Shown one piece after another: positions 24,181 to 34,707 of a DNA stretch of 64,000 nucleotides. A program made the translations under genes and the position numbers. The stretch is from Raphanus sativus (taxonomy: Eukaryota > Streptophyta > Magnoliopsida > Brassicales > Brassicaceae), in contig NC_079512.1 of the NCBI RefSeq assembly GCF_000801105.2, positions 33,869,848 to 33,933,847 on the forward strand, read 5' to 3'. How positions within the stretch are numbered: position 1 is the stretch's first letter; each line of letters starts with the position of its first letter. The notes beneath the pieces are model-generated. The model had not been told where the DNA came from. It was given only the letters and a program-made list of their open reading frames with translations, and searched no databases.

Positions 24181-24597
24181 ATGCAGACAATGGAAGGAAG
24201 ACAATATTACCAAAACCCCGAAGGAAACAATCATAGCTCTTCAATGGTGGTGCCACACTCGCCGTGGCACTCTCCGGTTCCTTATCTTTTCGGTGGTTTG
24301 GCCGCCATGCTGGCCCTCATCGCCTTCTCTCTTCTCATCCTCGCTTGTTCTTACTGGCGGCTCACTGGCTCGGCTGAGAGTGATCTCGAGGCCGGAGATG
24401 ATGAAAAACCCGAAGGTGACACTCACAAGAACAAGACCACAGAGTTGCCAGAGAAGTTTCTCGTCATCATGGCAGGAGACGTCAAACCCACGTACCTGGC
24501 TACGCCGGCGAATCGGTCTGAGAAAAGCTGTACTTGCGGTGATAATAAGGAAGAGGTTGGTAATAGTCAGGTGGTGCGGCAGAGCACTGGAACTTGA
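24181..24597 (+). CDS. GDU2: GLUTAMINE DUMPER family protein (138 aa)
   Basis: Small single-span membrane protein that promotes amino-acid export, shown genetically for GDU1 (family knowledge). Intronless. MQTMEGRQYYQNPEG is followed by MVVPHSPWHSPVPYLFGGLA and one hydrophobic membrane helix (AAMLALIAFSLLILACSYW, about residues 40-58), then an acidic cytosolic tail with the diagnostic VIMAGD motif (FLVIMAGDVKPTYLATP, about residues 93-109) needed for interaction with the E3 ligase LOG2. A Cys-rich CTCGD follows near the end. I chose the ATG at 24181; the frame is open 7 codons upstream, but MQTMEGRQY matches Arabidopsis GDU2 (At4g25760) as recalled. It stands alone with no close neighbour. 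Confidence 0.9.
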   Translation: MQTMEGRQYYQNPEGNNHSSSMVVPHSPWHSPVPYLFGGLAAMLALIAFSLLILACSYWRLTGSAESDLEAGDDEKPEGDTHKNKTTELPEKFLVIMAGDVKPTYLATPANRSEKSCTCGDNKEEVGNSQVVRQSTGT

Positions 24598-25579
24598 AAA
24601 CAGAGTAATCATTACTGACTCTGAATTATGCGTTTAGAGGAGCGGATGGGATAAAACTGGGTTTTATTTCACTATTTTTGTCTGGTTAAACTAAAACGAT
24701 GTTTATGCATCATTCGTGTGGTTTTTGGTTCTTTTTAATCTTTGCTTTGTAGTACATTAGATGATTAGTAACTACTAATTGAAAAATTGACTCTTAAGTT
24801 AATACTTATGAGCTGTTCGACTTCATACATCATTATTAGTTTAGTTACGTTGGATCGATGCTAATGGTAGTTTAGTCGTAACCAAAGAATTGGCCAAGTG
24901 AACAAAAATGTAAGTAACTATCAACAATGATATTATGCTGATCTTGATACGTTGGTGTCACCGTTGTGGCGAGCCGAAGTTGTTCATGATTCTCTCTTTG
25001 CACCTTTTCTCCCAGATTCCTAAATATTTTGGATAACTATCATCAAGGTTTTCTTCTAAAATAACAAATAGACCTAAATACATGTATATTTTTTCGTAAT
25101 TTGATCTTTAATTATAACCTTTCACTGAGATGAAAAAGTACTAACGTTATCGGTGGACAAAATTAAAACTATGATCCTTTGGATGAACCAGTACAATGTC
25201 AATAGTGACTACAACGACATAACGACTGAATTGACTGACTTTTTTTTTACTATGGGGACAATTGGCACAGGTTGTGTCATGTGTGTTTGTCATATCTTTT
25301 CTTGTCCAATTCGTACTATGTGTATGTGAACATATGAAACAATTGAGATTACAAAAGAACACAAAAAAACAGAAAAAAAACAACAGCAATAAATGTGAAA
25401 AAACCGTATTGAGTCTTGTGAATCCTTTGACATCAACAAAGACATCAAGATATTTGGTGTACCACCCAAGATAGGGTATGATACTGAAGACGTTTTTCGA
25501 AATGTCCTTAAGCTTTTAGTTCCCTACGGTGACAATTATTTGGCTAAGTATTGTGTAGAGGTTGATAAACCTATTGTAG
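24598..25579. other. Intergenic region downstream of GDU2
   Basis: About 1 kb, AT-rich. Short overlapping ORFs at 25147-25474 are low in complexity and not protein-like. No paired repeats were seen. Confidence 0.35.
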
Positions 25580-26424
25580 ACTATACTCAGGGCCGGCCCT
25601 GGGGTAAAGCATGCAAAGCAGTGGCTTTAGGCGCCATAGCTTTATATACTTTACGGGGCGCCAACATCCTGTTAAGTCACTGTAACCTAGCGGTTTGTGT
25701 TCAGCACCACTGAGATGTTGGTGGCGGGTTCAATTCCTCCTCCCTTCATATTTTTCCTCCTTTTTTTTTCTTTTGGATAAGTATAGTAATTGATACCGAT
25801 TTGACATGAACAATTTGGTTACCTTTTCTGACAACTTAGTTTCTTTTATTACCACACTATATTAAATGATATATATCATTAATAAACTATTTAACTAATT
25901 AAATCTTTTTTGATCAAAACTAATTAAATCCTGATTATTTTTAAAGGAGATATTTTTCTTTTTGGGTCTCCATTTTTTGTAAATTTTTATATTTAATGAA
26001 AAATTATATAATATGAGAATACAAAATATCCTAAACTGGGTTCTAATATTCTTTGAGATATTTCTCAAAGTGAAATAAGTGTTAATGTTCAACTTTTATC
26101 ATATGTATTGCAATATTATAAAATTTATGTTATTTTTTAAAGGAAATTAAAATACAATTAAGAATCAATCAAATGAATTATCAGTGGAATGCAAACCATC
26201 TAAAATGTGGTTATTCAAAAAAAAATTTGAAACTAATGGTTATTCAAAGTTGATCAATGGTTTTGCGAGAATTTTTTTTTTCGTCTAAATCAGATGAAGC
26301 TTTAGTAACATATATTTTGATTATATATTAAAAGTAGCAATAAAATTGTAGTTATATTTATGGGGCATTATTTTTTGGATTTGCTTTAGACGCCATATTA
26401 ATCCGGACCGGTCCTGACTATACT
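25580..26424. mobile_element. Non-autonomous hAT transposon (829 bp) with 8-bp TSD
   Basis: Body 25588-26416, flanked by perfect 8-bp TSDs ACTATACT (25580-25587, 26417-26424). Inverted termini: left CAGGGCCGGCCCTGGGGTAA, right in reverse complement CAGGACCGGTCCGGATTAAT. It carries no transposase. Residues of interest: GGCGCC motifs next to both ends and, at 25682-25738, a tRNA-like pair of boxes (TAACCTAGCGG and GGTTCAATTCC) that resembles pol III A and B boxes. Confidence 0.85.
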
Positions 26425-26496
26425 AAGAAGATAGGTTAGCTTTGGGCCTTTTAGTAGGTTATAACCCAATCTAAATCACATCTAATTCAAGATGGT

Positions 26497-26803
26497 TTAG
26501 AGGTTGATTGGTTAGTGCTTTGGTTTCTGTGGATAGCAAAAAAATATTTCTACAGCCACAATATTTAACAGTCAAGCTTTGCTTTGATTTTTAAAACCCA
26601 CAGCTACGTTTCCTTTTTTTCCTTTATTTTGGCTATAGACATCAATTTTTTTCACAGCAAAATAATAGTGTTTTAGAAATTTAATTGTGAGTTTTATAAC
26701 ATACAAAATCACGGCGAAAATCTTACAGCTGCAGCAAAACAATACACAGCATAAATTATACAACAAAAAACTAAAATCGCAGTTTCAACCAATCAGACCC
26801 TTA
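26497..26803. mobile_element. Harbinger/Tourist-like MITE (301 bp), TTA target duplication
   Basis: Body 26500-26800 between TTA duplications at 26497-26499 and 26801-26803. Left terminus GAGGTTGATTGGTTAGTGC; right terminus in reverse complement GGGTCTGATTGGTTGAAAC. A TTA duplication plus a TGATTGGTT inverted terminus fits PIF/Harbinger. A 64-codon minus ORF inside has no transposase features. Confidence 0.7.
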
Positions 26804-26868
26804 GTCTTTTAATAGACATAGAAAGAAGGCACCATAAATTACATCAAGGATTTGTATATAATAACATA

Positions 26869-26952
26869 AGAGTCAAGAAGAGGTTTGACAAACAAAAAAA
26901 ACAAGAGTCAAGAAGAGGTTTGACAAAAAAAAAAAACAAGAGTCAAGAAGAG
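26869..26952. repeat. Short tandem repeat, about 35-bp unit, about 2.4 copies
   Basis: The unit AGAGTCAAGAAGAGGTTTG followed by ACAAAC/ACAAAA and an A-run is repeated twice and followed by a partial third copy. It lies 250 bp beyond the lipase stop codon, near its 3' UTR end. Confidence 0.7.
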
Positions 26953-27201
26953 ATGAAAATGTTAATAGTTTTACAAAGAACGACTAGATCTGTACAGATT
27001 CATCGTTCAACAGAATATAATAAATACATTTCAAATAACCAAAATGTAAAGTCGCAGAAACTTTTCCATGATTTGTAAGAGCATCATATGATACAAAATA
27101 ACCAAAGCAGATACAGTGTAATGCTTTTATCCACCTTTATACATTGCTGACTTAATTGCAGCGGTTGAAACTGTGAACAGCTGGATGAAAATGTTTGGGG
27201 G

Positions 27202-29257
27202 CTAGAGACAGAAGTGATCCATCATGTGAAAGACCACATCTTTACCATCAGAATGTAACCAATATGTCTTCACCTACACATTCCAAAACCATACTATATT
27301 AAATGCCGTTTTAAAAACACAAACAGCTAAGTTAAGAGTACCCTATTAGTAAACTTACCTGAATGGTATTATGAGCTACGTATCGTTGCTTGCTATTGTG
27401 AAAGCTTACATCTACTCGTTCCCAAGACAGTTGACCAAGCCCATGTAGCATTTCCTCTATGTTCAACACAAAAAAAGAGGGTTAAGTTTGGCAATGCTAT
27501 GGATATACAGAGTCAAGTGAAGAAGAAAGCAAACCTTCAAGATCAGTGTTTTCATCTTTTACTACTGTAGAGGTTGACTCGCAACTACCATTGTCCACGT
27601 TTCCATGTTCCACGTATACAATGTGTGGATAGTTTGGATCAGTTGCTAGAAGATTTGGCTGTAAGATGAGAGAGTACACAAGTGTTACTGATAAATCCCA
27701 GACTGTGCATAAGATTAAGTTATAAATGGATTACCTTTGGGAGCTCGTTTGGGCGGCGAATTGAAGATGTCCTCCATCCAACCATGTCTATGTAGTCTTA
27801 AGTAAAGGCAAACACTGTCTCTTGTAAAACGAAAATAAAGTAAACACTTATCGCTATGCTTTATTCAGGAAAGGATACAATCGAAGTTCACGTTTGCATA
27901 CGCCACACGCCGCTTGAAAGCATTTAAAGCCGATCTGTTGAGTTCATTAGGTAACGTATGAGTAGTGTACATCTCAATTTGCACGTCACCAATTGAAAAA
28001 AAATACACAGAGGCAGAAGCATTTTTTTACATGAATTTGAAGTTGAAAGAATCTGTAGCCATCCGGATAAGAAGTGGGAGGTTCCCATCATCGCTGTCCA
28101 CCAGAAACAAATGCTTTCCTGTTCTCCCAGCAGCCAAGTGTGCGGTTTGGGACGCAGTTCTTTCAAGAAAAGGAAGGCCACAGAGAATCGGGAACTGAAG
28201 GGAAAATGAAAGCAGAGGAGAGAGTAAGCATCTCACACAGAAGCTACTAATCTCTTAGATACGCAAAACCTTAAAAAGGAAAAACATTTAACCTAGAGTC
28301 TAGACACGCAATCATCAGTTCACCTGTCTGTGTCCCCTGGAACCAAGATGAGGCGTTGCGAAAGTTATAAAGTTCATAGGTTCTAACCCAGCAATTTCGC
28401 CGCCGCTCTTGGACTTTGAAGGAGAGTCCAAAGAGTTGGCTTCTTCACCAGTCTGCTGCTGTTCATAAAGCTTCCCTACGGCGTATCTCGCAACAAGACC
28501 TCCTAACGAATGAGCCACAAATGAGATCTTCTTCAACCCACCCCTGTTCTTAACAACAGACAAAACCTACAAACAAAAAGATATCAAAACGTAGAAATCA
28601 ACAAAACATATAATAAGCACACACTCAAGTAAAAGATCCAATAGAAGAGAAACAGCACCTCATTAGCGAGGCGTTCACCCATCATATCCACACCATCAAA
28701 CGTCAACGTTGCACAATTACTCTCACTACCTGCTCAGAGCAGTTTCATCGAAAAAGTCAACAACTTTCGTCAATCAGATGCTATCAAAACCATAATGTTT
28801 ACAAGAAGACTCACGGTGCACGAGCACTTTGTCGGGGAACTTCTTCACGAACTGCTCCGCCGCATACTTCCAATCCGCCGAACTAAAAAAATCATGATCC
28901 AAAGCAGAAACGAGCAAACTCTGTAAACCCATAAGACTGTAATCTCAAACCAATTTCAAAGTTATAAGCTTTTTACCTTCCGATGATACCGTTCACCATG
29001 ACCACCAAATGATCAGGCTTCTCACCAGACTCCACGAACAGATCCTCTCCGCCGCCGCCGACGCTGTCCTTCTCCGTCGTCACCTCCCTTTTAATCCGAT
29101 TCGCCGCAAAGCAACCGATTCCGAGGCGCTTCATCATCTCCATACGATCGAGGCGGATTTGGAGCTGGTGTTGACTAGGCGGGAGAAATCGAGGAGAAGA
29201 GGGAATCGAATCGGGGATGAAGATATGGAGTGTGGAGAAGGAGGAGGAGGCAATCAT
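27202..29257 (-). CDS. DUF676-type alpha/beta-hydrolase, putative lipase (409 aa)
   Basis: Putative serine lipase of the ROG1/DUF676 family; substrate unknown. Ten exons: 29257-28977, 28882-28815, 28729-28659, 28566-28324, 28194-28031, 27934-27879, 27787-27735, 27658-27535, 27456-27359, 27273-27202; total 1230 nt in frame. The HLVVMVNGIIGSSADWKYAA segment forms the oxyanion-hole region. The nucleophile elbow is ISFVAHSLGGLVARYA (SxxxG type, AHSLGG). ATPHLGSRG follows, and LVDSDDGNLPLLIRMATDS and FKRRVAYANVNFD are family motifs. The start is uncertain: ATGs at 29257 (used) and 29143 (MEMMKRLGIG) are both in frame; the longer version adds 38 residues that could act as an organellar targeting peptide. 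Corresponds to At4g25770. All introns are GT-AG. Confidence 0.88.
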
Positions 29258-30842
29258 GTGGAAGTAAGAGACAGCTTTTTGATTGAGCGAAATTGACAAG
29301 TCGCTCCAACCTTTTTTTTTTCACGGCGGAGAAACGTTACCATTTGCGGAGGCGCTAGGCTACAGTTTCGGTGACACCTGTACACTCTTTTTAGTCAAAC
29401 TTTATTTTATTTCAAGTTTAGTAATTAATTTATGTGTTAATAAAGAAAAATTCTCTAGTTTTTTTTTTTTTTATAAACGTGGAGATTCGGCCGAGGTCAA
29501 CCCACTAATTCTATGAGGTTTACAGCAGCCGCAAATTATTACCATTTAAATTAGTTCAAGTGGCCAGGAACGCGGAATTTTCTAGTTAATCAGAATAAAT
29601 TATCATTAGAGATTAATTTTTCAAATACAGTAAGAGAAATTTTGGAGTTTTATTTGTGTAATGATGATGTGGTGGTAAATAATGGAAAAAAGGTTGAGTT
29701 TTTTTTATAAACATGTGCGCACTATAGCATATGAAATATGGTGTCGTCTGATTAATAAAGTATCAATTACAAACTATACATTTGACTGGTAAATCAACTA
29801 AACTGTATGATATTGAGATAAAAATAAATAAACAAGCAGTAAGATGAAAATTTTAAAACCAAATAAATTCAAATGCTATAAAGCTATGCGTTATGTTCTG
29901 TATACATTTGTTATACTTTCAAAATATACAGGATAGATTGATCAAATTAACTTGTTAGTTGATACTTTTTTATCATTTCGCATTTCATATTTTTATAGTG
30001 AATGGTACATTATCCAAAGAATCATGTTTCCAGATGGTGAAAATGTTAGAAGCTATATATGCATAATACATTCAAGCTATGTAAGATGTGATAACAGGAA
30101 CAAATAATACACATGGTAAGTGAGAAAACAATAAGAACATGAGTCTTGGGTCCAAGTCTAATGGATATCGTCGATTTAAAAGTTTAGTCCATCAAGAAGC
30201 AGGTCTTGCCGATCAGACCATGGAGGACTGCAGGTTTTGCATGTGGGTTGGCAGGCGGCTAATATGTGTGCATAAAGATTTGGGAAAACATGTCGATTAA
30301 TGGTCTAACAAACAGATGATATCAAATGAACCCTCTTGAGGAGTACCTTTCTGTATGTCAAAGGTCATGGCCCATACGATCGTATTAATATTCACTTTAG
30401 ACCTTTATCGCAATCAAAGGCGAAATATGCGAGTGCAAAAATGTGCTGGCATGTTGACATATTAGAGTGTGTTTCAGTGACGACCCACTATTTTCCCCAT
30501 GTCAATCTAATCTAATAATATTCGCGTTCACAGGACAACATACATCAACACGTTCATATTACCTCCAATAATACAATTCATGTTTACAATCAATCACTTT
30601 TTTCTTTTCCCATTTTGCAACCTGCCAAATTTACAATCTATCACATTGGTAACGCAAGTTACTCGGTTAGGATAAAAAAATAGGCAGCATCGCCAAAAAA
30701 AGCTCAAATTCATATCCATACATTTTCAACACAATTTATCCTTTCCTTTTTTCTTCCCTCAATATTTATATACCACACTTGAACCTCTGAAAACCATTAG
30801 CATCCCGAAAGACAAAAAAAAATCTCAAGAAAAATACAAAGG
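29258..30842. other. Divergent intergenic region, lipase and CAP promoters
   Basis: About 1.6 kb between two genes transcribed away from each other, so it holds both promoters. It is AT-rich without transposon termini that I can pair. A TATA-like ATTTATATA at 30764-30772 lies 71 bp upstream of the CAP start codon. Confidence 0.45.
30764..30772 (+). promoter_or_regulatory. CAP gene TATA box
   Basis: ATTTATATA lies 71 bp before the ATG of the CAP/PR-1-like gene at 30843. Assigned by motif and spacing only. Confidence 0.45.
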
Positions 30843-31457
30843 ATGATGATCTCATCCTATTTACGTGTAATATTACTCTTATTATGCGCCACTGATCTCT
30901 ACGCTTCAACATCAATAACCAGAACTAGAACCAGAACAATAACCAAAAGCAGCAGATCTAGAAGCAGATCGAGGACTGTATCATTACATCATGTGTTCCA
31001 AACTAGTAGGTCCAAGTGTCTGGGATGTCACCACGACTCGTTACAGTTCTTGTTCCGACAAAATTTGGTTCGTGCCCAAAGACTCGAAGCTCCTTTGATT
31101 TGGGACCGCAGACTCGAGCACTACGCTCAAAACTGGGCTAATCAAAGAAAAGGAGATTGTGCTTTAAGACATTCTTTCCAAAACGGTGAGTTTACTCTCG
31201 GCGAAAACGTTTTCCAAGGTTACGGCAAAGACTGGTCCCCGGCCGACGCAGTGGTCGCGTGGGCCAGCGAGAAGAGGTATTATAATTACGGTTCCAATAC
31301 GTGCGACCCTGGGAAGGTGTGTGGGCATTACACACAGATGGTGTGGAAGAACACGAGGAGGGTCGGGTGTGCACGTGTAAAGTGCGACAGTGGTGCGATT
31401 TTCATGACTTGTAACTATGATCCTCCCGGTAACTACGTCGGCCAGAAACCCTATTGA
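30843..31457 (+). CDS. CAP superfamily / PR-1-like secreted protein (204 aa)
   Basis: Secreted cysteine-rich CAP-domain protein; PR-1 relatives bind sterols and some release defence peptides, but no function is known for this clade. Intronless. A signal peptide (YLRVILLLLCATDLYAS) is followed by an unusual Arg/Thr/Ser-repetitive stretch (about residues 23-46, ITRTRTRTITKSSRSRSRSR). The CAP domain runs from about residue 66 (LFRQNLVRAQRLEAPLIWD) to the end, with PR-1 signatures ALRHS, GENVFQG, CGHYTQMVWKNTRRVGCAR and FMTCNYDPPGNYVGQKPY. The six conserved domain cysteines are present; CLGC upstream adds two. Corresponds to At4g25780. Convergent with a second CAP gene about 5 kb away, the intervening DNA being mostly Helitrons. 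Confidence 0.9.
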   Translation: MMISSYLRVILLLLCATDLYASTSITRTRTRTITKSSRSRSRSRTVSLHHVFQTSRSKCLGCHHDSLQFLFRQNLVRAQRLEAPLIWDRRLEHYAQNWANQRKGDCALRHSFQNGEFTLGENVFQGYGKDWSPADAVVAWASEKRYYNYGSNTCDPGKVCGHYTQMVWKNTRRVGCARVKCDSGAIFMTCNYDPPGNYVGQKPY

Positions 31458-31975
31458 GCGATCATTCATCTACTCTTTGATCTTAATTTAGAAATTGTTA
31501 TATGAAAGGAAGTTAAGTGGATGTATATAATTTATTTGGGTATTTTACTAGAAAATAGACGCCTTTTGTGTGGCTCGTGATACTGGTTATGTTTGTATCT
31601 CTAAAAGTGATTATTTCAGTTGATGGTTGTAATTGCATTTACGATATATATCCGTCCAATTATAAAAGATAATATGTTTTTCTTTTTAAATTCCAAATGC
31701 AAATAGAAAAAACATTGTTTGTGTTTAAATTCCATATATAGCAAGCTAACACAAACTGATATTATTTTGATTCATATTTATAAAGCATATAGCTAATATA
31801 ATAAACAAGTACTCTTTATTTGAAACAATAAATAATCAAATCTCTATTCAATACATAGTTTTATCTTCGTTTGATTAATTACCCTAGCTACAGACAATCT
31901 ATCCGAGAGGCGAGAATCAGTTTCACGTTTTATTTTGGGATGATTACATACGTCAATCAATTGTATTTAGTAGTA
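31458..31975. other. Intergenic region between CAP gene and Helitron
   Basis: About 520 bp, AT-rich, holding the CAP 3' UTR. No gene or repeat recognised before the Helitron terminus at 31976. Confidence 0.4.
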
Positions 31976-33519
31976 CTAGAGTCTTTGTCCGCGCTACGCG
32001 CGGAAAATGTGTTTAATTTCGATAGAAATCTTCAAAGATTTAGAAATTGTAGTTGTTATATTTAATAAATGTTGGACGGGTGGAATTGAAGATATGGAGC
32101 TTGTTCTTTAAAATATTCCTAAGGTTTTTATAGGATTATTTACGTGGAGAAAGGTTACCATTGTCAAACTTTTATGGTGATGTGGAATATGGTAGAGAAA
32201 GAGTGTGGTAGCTGAAATAATGATCGAATCATGTTTAAAATTGATAAATTCTGTATGAAAGCAGGAAAAGTTGATACCATGAATAAAAACAGAAATCTGG
32301 AATCAAATGGTAGAGTATTTCTAAGAAATGATAGGCAGATGTAATGTAGTCTGTATGAAAGGGAGAGCCTGAAATTGTTAAAGAAGCAATTAGTTTACTT
32401 AAATTTGAAATAGAAATGAAGGCATAATAATTTTTTGAATAGACATAATTTTTATTTGAATTTTATCGGTTTACTATTATGTGAATATTTGATATTGTAC
32501 GTTTTATTGTTTATCTTAGTTTCTTAATTATGGTTATTTTAATATTTCAATAAATTTTCGATTTTAACTTATTTATGAATGGATAATATTTCAATATATC
32601 ATATTTTTAGTTTTAAAATAGGATTAATATTTTATGAAAAAAAACACGACAATAAAGATTGTGAAGGTAGAGAAAGATGTTTTTTTCTTCTCTTTTATAG
32701 AATTCTGCTTATTCTGCTTATTTCTTATGTGGGATGATGTATATGTTTTTTTGTATTCTAATATTTAGTTTCCATTTTAAAATTCTAATATTTTTTTATA
32801 AATTTCATTGTATTGTATGAAAATATGATATACAATAATGTTTGTAATTCTTATAGATTCACCAATATGTTAACTATTTTACTTAAGATATTAGCTAATT
32901 TAGAATTTAGGAATTGTTCACTAAAAAATTCTAGGAAATTTTTTATCTTAGTGTGACATATTTTAAGTGATTATTTGGATAATTTATGATCTATAACTTC
33001 AGAAACGTTAATAATATCCTTTGCAAGTTTCTTTTTATTTTTTTTGTTTAATTCAATTTTTGAATCATCAATTTACTTGTGTCACAACTTCGCATATATG
33101 AAAATCCTCTTACTGTTATATGATTTAATTTTTAAAATTTTTATTATAGCAGTTATTTGTTTGCTTTTGTACTAAATTTTATAAATGTTACACATTTTTA
33201 TAATTATTAACTTTTCTTTAAATCGAAACATGAATTCCATTTTCTAATTTAACACATTCTGTGTTATTATAAAATAAATTTACCATTTTAATGTACACTG
33301 ATTGACCACTGCAGTGTAAAAATAATTTTTCCTTATTTTTACGGTTGCTAGATATGAACACAGAACGTCAAAGACTTTTCTTAATTAATTTTCCTTATAT
33401 TCGATCTTCTACATATCACCAGTTGCTTTCTAAAAACAAAAAAAAATATTAATCATCATGTGGAAATAGAGAAGAAACGTCTTAGATCATCAACTGTTAT
33501 GGACCAACTCATAGTTCTC

Positions 33520-33990
33520 ACCATGAACTTCTTGTGAGCATCATTCAACTTCTCCACAGGCTTTGCATTTCTGCACAAAGTTTCACACTTTATCAATCAA
33601 ACCAATGTGACAAAAGCTGATACGAAAGAGACCAAAATGAAGAAGACTTACCTAGAGATTCCTAGATTGAAGATCTCATTAGCCTACTTCACCTTACCCT
33701 TGAACTCCATGTGCAATGCGTAAGCTATGTAGTACAAAGCATGTGTCTTCCGAATATCATTAACTTCCAAGAACTTATAAATCACTTCAGCATCAGCGCA
33801 ATGCTCCGCCTTCAAAACAGAGTAACCACTTCCCTTTAGTACTACTTTTCCAATACAAAGAAGATCATTCGAAGGAGCTAAAAATAGAGAGAAAGCATTA
33901 CATGTTCCAACCAGACTTTGAGATAACGAAGGTCATCCTTGTACCGCTCCGAGTGCCAGAACTTTCTCACGCATTGCCCAGATTTTCATC
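33520..33990 (-). pseudogene. BUBR1/Mad3-like gene fragment captured by Helitron
   Basis: The minus-strand translation gives, in exon-like blocks, QCVRKFWHSERYKDDLRYLK plus VWLEH (about 33985-33905), EHCADAEVIYKFLEVNDIRK plus THALYYIAYALHMEFKGKVK (about 33810-33687), then ANEIFNLGIS (33683-33654) and NAKPVEKLNDAHKKFMVRTM (about 33572-33510). These are the Mad3/BUB1 homology region 1 of plant BUBR1 (At2g33560 in Arabidopsis, recalled), a kinetochore checkpoint protein. Introns separate the blocks, so DNA rather than mRNA was captured. A TAG at 33684-33686 interrupts the KVK/ANE junction where BUBR1 has Thr. Kinase and degron regions are absent. Non-functional as a BUBR1 gene. Confidence 0.85.
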
Positions 33991-34292
33991 ATATCTCACG
34001 TATTGCAAAGAGTCTTAAGTATCCCCGAGCAGGCGAGCACTCTGTGTATCAGACCTTATACAAAGCTCTTCGAGTGTCAATTGGTGCAGACTGGATTATA
34101 TAGTCATTGCTGTATATCTCTGGATTAAAGAAGACCTGTAACACACAAAATATATAACATCGGTAATAAACAGAAAATTGAAAGAGCATCTTCTATATAA
34201 ACACCCATTCAGTAATCAGAACAAAATGCTAAGAACACCATCGAACCTGAGATTGTAAACCGGCAGGAACCTGATGATTTCGTTGTGGAGAA

Positions 34293-34523
34293 TTAGTCAG
34301 AAACGCAGAGATTTGGAGAAGAGGTATATGTAGCTATAAGTTTTAGGGAAGGGTAAGAGTTGAATAGCCATTGATTGTTGCAGTTAATAATGGGGTTTTT
34401 AAGATTCATGAATGTGGAAATGTGACGTTTCAAAGGAAGTGAAAAGGGGAGAGTTTCACCAGCTTGAATGTAGAGGCGAAGAAGACGATCAGACGGATTG
34501 TGGATTTCTAGTGATAGCAACAT
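34293..34523 (-). pseudogene. Exon-like ORF of unknown origin in Helitron (76 aa)
   Basis: The ORF inside the 5' part of the BUBR1-carrying Helitron begins MLLSLEIHNPSDRLLRLYIQ and continues with AGETLPFSLPLKRH. I do not recognise it; it does not match the BUBR1 N-terminus that I know. It could be a second captured exon, a chance ORF, or a Helitron-derived reading frame. Confidence 0.3.
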
Positions 34524-34707
34524 TTAGGCCAGATTTAATTTTTTGAAACCACGAAAACCTAATTTTAATTTTTAGTTGACAGAGCTAGTGACATGACAGA
34601 ATAACACTTTTTCATTCGTTGATTTTTCAGGGTGACGTGGACAGCTTAAAAAGCCTCCCTCAATCCCTTTTAGTATAGTTTTGATATGATGGGACTATAT
34701 TATGGAA

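Larger units (their letters stand above)
31976..34679 (-). mobile_element. Helitron (about 2.7 kb) carrying BUBR1 exons
   Basis: Minus-strand Helitron. The 3' terminus (left) is CTAG at 31976-31979 preceded, on the element strand, by the hairpin TCCGCGCGTAGCGCGGA and 8 bp of spacer, flanked by A on +. The 5' end, near 34679, reads ACTATACTAAAAGGGATTGA on the element strand; the expected TC start seems mutated, so this boundary is good to a few bases. It has no Rep/helicase. The interior includes decayed exons of a spindle-checkpoint gene (33520-33990) and another exon-like ORF (34293-34523). Confidence 0.75.

Noticed and set aside
25682..25738. Possible tRNA gene from A/B-box-like strings in the hAT element
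   Set aside because: Cloverleaf stems do not form and no anticodon arm is evident; retained only as a tRNA-like motif pair.
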